Assembly: GCF_002944405.1 (NCBI RefSeq)
Contig: NZ_CP024307.1
Coordinates: 1,942,501 to 2,006,500, forward strand
Direction: 5' to 3'
Source: Sinorhizobium fredii
Lineage (GTDB): Bacteria; Pseudomonadota; Alphaproteobacteria; Rhizobiales; Rhizobiaceae
DNA: 64,000 nucleotides
The position numbers and the translations under genes were made by a program. Below, in pieces: positions 26,177-32,270 of this stretch. Numbering within the stretch: position 1 is the stretch's first letter; the number at the start of each line of letters is the position of its first letter. The notes below the pieces were generated by a model. The model worked only from the letters and a program-made list of their open reading frames with translations, made no database searches and had not been told where the DNA came from.

Positions 26177-27700
26177 TTGATCGCTGAATACGACGAACTC
26201 GATGGCCTTGGCCTCGCCGACCTGGTGAAGCGAGGCGCGGTATCGGCATTGGAACTCGTCGAAACGGCCATAGACAGGATCGTCTCGCGAAATCCGCCCC
26301 TCAACGCTGTCATCCTGACCATGTTCGAGGAAGCGCGGAAAGCGGTAGACGAAGTTGACGCGGGCGCCGCCTTTGTAGGCGTCCCATTCCTTCTCAAGGA
26401 TCTGCTCGCAACAGTGGAAGGAATCCCGACCTCGCAAGGCAACCGCCTGCTCGCGAAGTTGCCGGCGACCGGCGACTCCGAACTGGTCACTCGATGGAAG
26501 AAGGCGGGACTGATCGTCCTGGGGAAAACAAACACTCCGGAGTTCGGCCTCACACCCTATACAGAACCAGACGCCTTCGGGCCGGCTCGGAATCCTTGGG
26601 ATCCGGATCGGACCCCTGGGGGTTCGAGCGGTGGTTCGGCGGCAGCGGTCGCGGCACGCATGGTGCCGCTTGCCTCGGGCGGCGACGGTGGTGGCTCTAT
26701 CCGCATCCCGGCTTCTGCCTGCGGGCTGTTCGGCCTGAAGCCGACCCGCGGCCGGACGCCTGCCGGACCGTTCACGGGGGAACCTTGCGCGGGCTTCGCC
26801 GTGGAACATGTTCTGACGCGCTCGGTGCGGGATTCGGCCACCCTTCTCGACCTTGTCCAAGGACCGGATGTCGGTGCGCCCCATTACCTGCCCTCACCGC
26901 CAGGGTCCTTTCTCGAAGCGGCGGGACGTCCGCCGGGGAAACTGAAAATTGCCGTATCGGCGGCTCCGATGCTTGGCGGGAAAGTAGAACCGGAGATCCT
27001 GCAAGCTTTTTCCGCCACTGCAAAACTGCTGGAAGAACTTGGTCACGACATTGTTGAGGCAGCACCGTCTATCGATGCCGAGGCGTTCTCCCTTTCGTTT
27101 CTGAGCGTCATCGCCGCGGAACTGCAAGTCGACATCGAAGAGGCGACGAGGGCGGCCGGTGTTCCGGTACGTGTTCAGGACTTCGATCCCTCGACACTCG
27201 GGATGGGTCTGCTTGGAGAGACACTTTCGGCAGGCGAACTTGCGGCTGCGCTACGCTATCTAAAGCTCGCGGCGAGAGGCGTTTCGCAATTCTTCGAAAC
27301 GTACGACATCCTGATGACGCCGGTGCTGGCGCGGGTTCCGCCGCCGATAGGATCGCTTCAGCCGTCTGCTGCCGAGAAGAAAATTATTCGCGCTGTGGGT
27401 CGGGTGAAGGCGGGCTGGCTCCTAAAAAGGATAGGCATCGCGAAGCGCCTCGCCGCCGAGACATTCAGCTTCATCCCTTGGACTCCCGTTTTCAATGTCA
27501 CGGGCCAGCCGGCAATGTCGGTGCCACTCTGCTGGTCGGACAACGACCTGCCGATCGGCATGCATTTCGTGGGACGCTTTGCCGACGAGGAGAGGTTGTT
27601 CCGCCTGGCCTGCCAGCTCGAAAAGCGAGACCATGGGTCCATCGTAAGCCGCCGCTCCGCAAACCTGTCTCTCCGTAGCCCGGGAGGTCCATTTCGGTGA
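26177..27700 (+). CDS. Amidase-signature enzyme with altered C-terminus
   Basis: 507 residues from TTG 26177, which has TTGGAGATGG upstream and gives a family-like N-terminus; GTG 26132 or ATG 26147 are alternatives. Amidase-signature hydrolases cleave amide bonds with a Ser-Ser-Lys triad. Seen: Lys74 in FLLKDLL, cis-Ser150 in TPGGSSGGS and Ser174 in DGGGSIRIP, so the catalytic centre is complete. Odd: the last 22 residues do not fit the family. In the frame reached by one extra base near 27621-27626 the sequence reads ARPWVHRKPPLRKP and stops at 27678, the usual end of this family. A one-base deletion has probably shifted the tail. Confidence 0.88.
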   Translation: MIAEYDELDGLGLADLVKRGAVSALELVETAIDRIVSRNPPLNAVILTMFEEARKAVDEVDAGAAFVGVPFLLKDLLATVEGIPTSQGNRLLAKLPATGDSELVTRWKKAGLIVLGKTNTPEFGLTPYTEPDAFGPARNPWDPDRTPGGSSGGSAAAVAARMVPLASGGDGGGSIRIPASACGLFGLKPTRGRTPAGPFTGEPCAGFAVEHVLTRSVRDSATLLDLVQGPDVGAPHYLPSPPGSFLEAAGRPPGKLKIAVSAAPMLGGKVEPEILQAFSATAKLLEELGHDIVEAAPSIDAEAFSLSFLSVIAAELQVDIEEATRAAGVPVRVQDFDPSTLGMGLLGETLSAGELAAALRYLKLAARGVSQFFETYDILMTPVLARVPPPIGSLQPSAAEKKIIRAVGRVKAGWLLKRIGIAKRLAAETFSFIPWTPVFNVTGQPAMSVPLCWSDNDLPIGMHFVGRFADEERLFRLACQLEKRDHGSIVSRRSANLSLRSPGGPFR

Positions 27701-28025
27701 TGTCGGCGGCCGCTGTCGCCCCCATCTCGTAAAGCCACGTATGGCGCAACGAACCGTGCCCGAGGATTCGAGCCATTGCGCGGGCTATTTCAGCATCGTA
27801 GCCCTGAACAAATTCGCAGCCGGCCAGCATCGTCATGATGTCCCCCCGAAGCTGAGCTTCCTTCTCGGCCTTGTTTCGCGCGAGAATGTCGAGGCCGCGC
27901 TCGATCGTCAAATAGGTGGCGAATGGTATGGCAATTACCGACCGCTCGAAGAACTCCTGGATTCCAGGCTTGGGGCGAGGCTTCAGCCGCTCGCTGAGAA
28001 GGCATGCAGTTACAAGAAATTTCAC
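27678..28025 (-). pseudogene. Remnant of a PIN-domain (VapC-like) toxin
   Basis: The frame opens with GTG 28025 behind a good CAGGAGA site. Its N-terminus MKFLVTACLLSE resembles VapC toxins (MKFLLDTCVLSE), but the catalytic Asp of the first motif is Thr. TIERGLDILARN matches the second PIN motif. After LRHTWLYE the sequence jumps to AADITEMDLPGYGE, as if the central part with the third and fourth acidic residues were deleted, and the frame then runs antisense into the amidase gene. No intact antitoxin gene precedes it. I call it a decayed gene; a repurposed protein is possible. The left end is placed near where the similarity ends. Confidence 0.5.
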
Positions 28026-28201
28026 TTTAGTCTCCTGAAGGATTCAGCCGTGTTCGACCGGCAGGAAGGAGACGTAAGGCCCCGCGGCGTCTAAAGTGTT
28101 AGGGCGCCGAATCGCTCGATATTTTTTCCTACTCGAATGTTTGCGGGAGTCCTAGGACTCACGCTTCAACGCCGTACATGTCCGGTGAGGACTAAAGCGT
28201 G

Positions 28202-28669
28202 CTAGACTGAGGCGGTCGTGTCAATCGTCAGCAGAACCCGGCGATCCTGAGCAGAACCGACCACGATCTGCCATCTGGAGAAGGCCGCGGTGATTTCGCT
28301 CTTGGCGACGTCGAGGACATTGACGACGAACCGGGCGAGGCCCGGCGTCTGTGGGTCTCCCGCCAGCACGCCCGCCTTCCCATCATCGATGACGAACGCA
28401 CCCGCCCTTGTCTGCCACGGGTCGTATTCGCCGATCGACCGCTCATCGACTTCGATCTGAACGTTTGGCACGACGATGCCAGGGTTACGGAGCCGCACAG
28501 ACTTCTTGCACGCACCATAGTTGTGCTCATGGCTGAGGAAGACGAAGAAGGGAGTGTCGTCCACCATGCCGACGAGGCCAGGGCGCTGCCGTTCCGAACG
28601 GGGCAGAATGAGGCTGCAGACGGCCGCTTCGGCTACGTCCCCAACTGCGAATTCAGAGATCGAAAGCAT
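28202..28669 (-). CDS. Unknown protein coupled to the TIR gene
   Basis: 155 residues from ATG 28669. Not recognised. Seen: no signal peptide or membrane helix; a beta-rich composition with MVDDTPFFVFLSHEHNYG, several Asp/Glu and a run of alternating hydrophobic residues towards the end (VVNVLDV, RRVLLTI). The TIR stop codon TAG at 28684-28682 is part of the TAGGAGA ribosome binding site of this gene, so the two proteins are probably made together. Last gene of the cassette. It could be an immunity partner, a sensor or an accessory subunit; the sequence does not tell which. Confidence 0.6.
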   Translation of the reverse strand: MLSISEFAVGDVAEAAVCSLILPRSERQRPGLVGMVDDTPFFVFLSHEHNYGACKKSVRLRNPGIVVPNVQIEVDERSIGEYDPWQTRAGAFVIDDGKAGVLAGDPQTPGLARFVVNVLDVAKSEITAAFSRWQIVVGSAQDRRVLLTIDTTASV

Positions 28670-28681
28670 CAATCATTTCTC

Positions 28682-29659
28682 CTATCGCTGCCGTTGTAGA
28701 GGCTCCATGAAGATCGACCAGAGCAGCTCTGCGCCGCCTTCAGATGAAAGGTTTGTATCGGACGTGCCTCCGAACCTCATTCCGGAACTCTTTAGGAAGA
28801 GGGATTGGTCGTCGTTCTGGACCCTGAGCATCTCGTTGAACGAATTGCTCGCAGACGTTTCGCCATCGGAGTAGGCGATGCCGTCGACGAAGCCGCGACC
28901 ACCGCCCACGAACACGGTACATCGGCTCAGGGCCTTTCCATTCCGATAGGCCGACGCGGTGAACCGATCGCCGTCGATACGACGAAAGTCACTTTCGACG
29001 CCGGCGTTGCGCGATTGAAGCTCCTTCAAGGAATTTTCGAAGTACTTTGCCAAGAACTCGAAGCTTTCCCGTTTGTATCGATCACGGTCGCGGTCGGTGA
29101 AGGTCTTCGTCATTCGCAGGTTGCTGGAGCGCGGAGCTTCGGAGAGAAGTTGCTCGACTGCAGAAGTCTTGAAAGCGCGATCAGCCGACGTTGCCGAGGG
29201 AGCAGCTCCGGCACTGCGCTTGCCGACACGTTCCACCGCCGCTCGAACTGCTTTCGCAACCTCCAGGAAAGCCTGGTCCCGATCCGTAGCCTGCGTGATC
29301 GGACGTCCGTCTGGAGGGCTGGCGTTCAGCTTTCCGAACGGCGCGCCGTGCCAGTCGCAGGCCCGAAGTATCACGGGAATGACGACCGCGCTGCCTGCCT
29401 CGTGACGCTCCATCGCCACTGTCATCTCCCGATCATAGCAGTAGTCGGAGTTGATGAAATCGGGACTTACAAGGAGGAGGATGATGTCGGCCGTCGTCAA
29501 GTTCCTGCTGATGGCGGAGTCGATCTCCTCGCCAGCGCCGATCCGTCGATCATGCCAAGTCTCTACGACGCCCTGGCGTTTCAGGATCGACAACTGCTTC
29601 TCAAGTTGATCCCGAAGTGCTTCGTCGACATGGGAATATGAGAAGAAGACACTTGCCAT
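28682..29659 (-). CDS. TIR-domain protein with separate C-terminal domain
   Basis: 325 residues. Seen: an N-terminal TIR domain (about 1-145) with FFSYSHVDE at strand A, WHDRRIGAGEEID in the BB-loop region, and SPDFINSDYCYDREM, where Glu78 sits at the position of the catalytic glutamate of NAD-cleaving TIRs. A low-complexity linker (about 148-165) leads to a C-terminal domain of about 150 residues (TFTDRDRDRYKRESFEFL through LLWSIFMEPLQR) that looks like a separate, probably sensory, module. Bacterial TIR proteins often act in antiphage defence by consuming NAD or making a signal. Neighbours on the same strand are an unknown protein, an ImmA/IrrE peptidase and a XRE repressor. GGAG precedes ATG 29659. 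Confidence 0.88.
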   Translation of the reverse strand: MASVFFSYSHVDEALRDQLEKQLSILKRQGVVETWHDRRIGAGEEIDSAISRNLTTADIILLLVSPDFINSDYCYDREMTVAMERHEAGSAVVIPVILRACDWHGAPFGKLNASPPDGRPITQATDRDQAFLEVAKAVRAAVERVGKRSAGAAPSATSADRAFKTSAVEQLLSEAPRSSNLRMTKTFTDRDRDRYKRESFEFLAKYFENSLKELQSRNAGVESDFRRIDGDRFTASAYRNGKALSRCTVFVGGGRGFVDGIAYSDGETSASNSFNEMLRVQNDDQSLFLKSSGMRFGGTSDTNLSSEGGAELLWSIFMEPLQRQR

Positions 29660-29729
29660 TCATTACTCCAGAGGTTGTTTCATACTTGAAGAGCGACACC
29701 ACCCTGGCCGGGTGATGCCGCCGTCTACG

Positions 29730-30389
29730 TCACGCCCCAGTGCGGGGTTCGCCCAGTTCTGGCGAAGCGGGAATGCCAAGTTCAGTACGAGCCGCCGTGA
29801 ATTGCACGTCGAGAAGCTCGAGGAGCCGTTCGCCCAGTGCTCTCGTTTCACGGTCGGCCTCGGACCACCGGTAGAGCATCCGGTCACGGAGCGAGAGCAC
29901 CGCGAAATCGTCAGGCCGGCTCTCCATAGGATGCCGGGCGGCGACGGAGCTCAATGCCGCCCGCACCAGATGTCCGCTGAGATCATGCTGCGTGTTCCAC
30001 AGGTGCACTGCCGTCATTCGTCCTCCGATCTCCAAACAGAAGTCCGGGATAAACTCCACCTTGAACAATCCCGCAGGACTCACGAAAGTTACGGGTGGAG
30101 ACGAAAGCATTGCGCCCGGATGCCCGTCCTTCCACTCGAAGAACTGCTCCAACGCTCGGCGAGCCGAATTCCTTTCTGGCTCACGGGAGATCTGCTGCGT
30201 AGAGGTGAGCGCTGCTGCCAGCGACAGCCCTTCAAATGAGACCTGCTGGACACGATAGCGAAAGCTCTTATGGAAGTCATAGCCGCCCGAACTGGGGCGG
30301 CACCGCTGCCGAACGATCGTCCGTTGGGGGCGGGGGTTGCTGTTTATAATCTTCAGATAGGCGGAGAAGCCTATTTTCGGAACTGACAT
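29730..30389 (-). CDS. Unknown 219-residue protein of the TIR cassette
   Basis: 219 residues; ATG 30389 has AAAGGTC upstream. Not recognised. Seen: a basic N-terminus (RPQRTIVRQRCRPSSGG), a central helical part, then beta-strand-like KVEFIPDFCLEI followed by AVHLWNT and helices to the end. The PDF...xVxL order recalls the core of PD-(D/E)xK nuclease folds, but the ExK half is not present, so at best this is an inactive or divergent relative. It lies between the ImmA/IrrE gene (110 bp gap) and the TIR gene (70 bp gap), same strand. Confidence 0.6.
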   Translation of the reverse strand: MSVPKIGFSAYLKIINSNPRPQRTIVRQRCRPSSGGYDFHKSFRYRVQQVSFEGLSLAAALTSTQQISREPERNSARRALEQFFEWKDGHPGAMLSSPPVTFVSPAGLFKVEFIPDFCLEIGGRMTAVHLWNTQHDLSGHLVRAALSSVAARHPMESRPDDFAVLSLRDRMLYRWSEADRETRALGERLLELLDVQFTAARTELGIPASPELGEPRTGA

Positions 30390-30499
30390 GCTAAGACCTT
30401 TTCAACAGTCGCGGTCGGTCATCAAAGATGTTGGCAACCGCAGGATTGGATTGCACGGCAGATGAGATCTCGCAGCCCGCTTTTGCGGTGGGCAGTCCC

Positions 30500-31072
30500 T
30501 CACGTTGTTCTGATCGCGTACACCTCCGGCCACTTCGACATCGTGATGTTGCCCAGACAGACTCTCAGCGGAGTGCCTGTCAGCATCGCCAGCTTATGCG
30601 GCTCGTGTCGGTATAGGTAAGAAAGGTGAGGAGGCGCCAGGAAGTGCCGTGCAAACATGTCGGCCTGGTCCTCGATGCTTTCAGTTGCCTTCATGTCACG
30701 GATCGGCTGGACGGCGCCGCGCGGATCCTTGTGCATGGAGACGTCCTTCTCCCGGTGCAGGAGGAAATGACCAAGTTCGTGCGCGAGAACGAGCCTCGCT
30801 TCGACGTCTCCGTCGCACGCTGCGACGTAGACCGACTGTCGGACCGTAATCCGGCCCTTCAGCGGCTCGGCGAGCGCGTCTTCCTTCATTTCGGTATCGC
30901 GAGCAATCACCAGCCGAAAGTCCGGAAACCTCGAGACCAGCTTGAACTCTATGATATCGACGATGTCGACGAGTTCGACATGCTGCATGTCGAACTCGTT
31001 CCGGTACTTCAAAGCCTCCTTCATCATCTTCGGAGTGCTCAATCCTCGGGATGTGAAGTAGTCCTTTGCCAT
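30500..31072 (-). CDS. ImmA/IrrE-type metallopeptidase
   Basis: 190 residues. Seen: the gluzincin motif in LAHELGHFLLH (His98, Glu99, His102) and the downstream third ligand region IEDQADMFARHFLAP (Glu134), the hallmark of the ImmA/IrrE family (PF06114). Such peptidases cleave a partner HTH repressor in mobile elements and in the DNA-damage response of Deinococcus. Here its gene overlaps the end of the XRE regulator gene by 34 bp, so the pair is probably the sensor-protease and repressor that control the cassette. No membrane segment. Confidence 0.88.
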   Translation of the reverse strand: MAKDYFTSRGLSTPKMMKEALKYRNEFDMQHVELVDIVDIIEFKLVSRFPDFRLVIARDTEMKEDALAEPLKGRITVRQSVYVAACDGDVEARLVLAHELGHFLLHREKDVSMHKDPRGAVQPIRDMKATESIEDQADMFARHFLAPPHLSYLYRHEPHKLAMLTGTPLRVCLGNITMSKWPEVYAIRTT

Positions 31073-31401
31073 GTTTCACGATACCTTTTTAGATCGACGA
31101 CGGGGGCTGCACGAAGCTGCCCGGCTGTGTCGACGTTTTTCGTCGACTCCTTGTTGCGTTCTTTACGGAGCATCTTCGAGAAAGCATCGATATCGATGCC
31201 AAGGAAGTCGCAAAGCGTCTCCCGTTCGATTTCCGTCAGGGGATTGAGCCCAGCTTCCACGTCGCTAAGTGCCGTGATTTCGATCCCGGTCTTCTCGGAA
31301 AGTCCATGGAACGTCCATCGGCAAGCCTGGCGTTTGTGCCGGACGAGGTCACCAAAATTGCGCAACGCGGCCTTCAGGCCGACGTCTTCATTGTCGGACA
31401 T
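31039..31401 (-). CDS. XRE-family HTH regulator
   Basis: 120 residues. Seen: a helix-turn-helix at about 15-75 with WTFHGLSEKTGIEITALSDV and LTEIERETLCDFLGI, typical of Cro/CI-type XRE proteins, then a basic, flexible C-terminus (MLRKERNKES...). GAGGTG precedes ATG 31401, and a CTATAG element lies just upstream of that. Its 3' end overlaps the ImmA/IrrE gene. Likely the cassette repressor and substrate of the peptidase; inferred from gene pairing. Confidence 0.85.
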   Translation of the reverse strand: MSDNEDVGLKAALRNFGDLVRHKRQACRWTFHGLSEKTGIEITALSDVEAGLNPLTEIERETLCDFLGIDIDAFSKMLRKERNKESTKNVDTAGQLRAAPVVDLKRYRETWQRTTSHPED

Positions 31402-31436
31402 GCGTCACCTCACTATAGGTTTTTGAGCATGCGAAG

Positions 31437-31459
31437 GAGGCGCCTGCTCGAGGCGCCTC
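31437..31459 (-). terminator. Hairpin between the small gene and the XRE gene
   Basis: GAGGCGCC and GGCGCCTC are perfect 8-bp arms with a 7-base loop, six bases after the stop of the small gene on the minus strand. No T-run follows. It may end or attenuate the transcript of the small gene so that the XRE gene relies partly on its own promoter. Confidence 0.5.
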
Positions 31460-31465
31460 GAACGC

Positions 31466-31624
31466 TTACTTGCGACGGCTGGGCTCACCCTTGGTGTCGC
31501 CATAGCCGGCTTTCGGGATGCGCGCGACGGTCGTCGTGTTGGGACGAGCCTCGGCTTGCTTCACAGTGATGAACTGACCCGAACGAGAGTCGCGTCCAAC
31601 GTCGAATGTCTTACGTGCACTCAT
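31466..31624 (-). CDS. Small basic hypothetical protein
   Basis: 52 residues from ATG 31624, with AAAGGAA upstream. Seen: RDSRSGQFIT followed by VKQAEARPNTTTVARIPK and a basic end (GEPSRRK). The RDSxTGxF(V/I)T...PxTT pattern is shared by many very small bacterial proteins of unknown role, which supports it being a real gene. No membrane segment. First gene of the minus-strand cassette that leads to the XRE, ImmA/IrrE and TIR genes. Confidence 0.6.
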   Translation of the reverse strand: MSARKTFDVGRDSRSGQFITVKQAEARPNTTTVARIPKAGYGDTKGEPSRRK

Positions 31625-32270
31625 TTTCCGTATTCCTTTCCAGGATCGTGGATAAACAAACGACACCAACTCGACAGAGAGACCCGAATCCTCCTATAGT
31701 GCTTTTGCAAAACGCAGGGGATTTCGGTCTCCATGCCATGCGAATGTCGCATTGGATATTCGCAAGATATGCCGCAGCCGGGTGTAGGAGCTCGGTTGCG
31801 GTATTGCGGAGATAGGCCTCCGTTTTCTCAGCGAAAAAGCCTCCTTTCTCTCTACTGATTCGCACCCTTGAGGCTACGATATTGAGCCAAAAAAGGGAAG
31901 GGGAATCCCTAAAAAACTGTTAAATTTCAGTGCCCTACGATCTTCCATTGATGCGTCGCGGCAATCTAAGTCTGAAAGGGCGAGCAACTTTGTTCACTGC
32001 GCCCTCGTATCACGGATCAAGCGGCGGCATGGGTTAATACGCCGCTCGATCAGTACTCGCATCTCAGTTCGAAGCTCCAGCCGCATGCGCGCCTGGAACT
32101 GTTTTCGTAAGCCTCGTTCCAAAGGAAGAGATGGTTTCGCTGAGCCGTTACCAGTTGCAGGTGCCGCGAACTTTGTGCGCCTGTGCAATCAGTAGATGCG
32201 AATTGTCCCTTTTCCTTTCGTTTTAGACCGGGTTTATGTGCGCGTTACAGGTAGCAGCAACTAACCGCTA
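31625..32270. other. Long AT-richer intergenic region
   Basis: About 650 bp between the small gene of the TIR cassette and the nrdJ stop. Base composition is visibly more AT-rich than the flanking housekeeping genes, notably 31850-31930. Seen: the TTTTGCAAAA palindrome near 31703, an inverted repeat TGCGAAT-N12-ATTCGCA around 31740-31765, and no convincing gene. A short open frame at 31994-32188 has no recognisable product. This may be the right-hand edge of the inserted segment. Confidence 0.5.
31700..31716 (-). promoter_or_regulatory. Candidate operator of the TIR cassette
   Basis: TGC-TTTTGCAAAA-C-GCA is a near-perfect palindrome centred at 31707-31708. It lies about 75 bp upstream of the small-gene start, directly next to CTATAG (31694-31699), which could be the -10 element on the minus strand. 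The palindrome would then fill the promoter spacer, a good place for an XRE repressor. The -35 element is weak. Confidence 0.4.
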
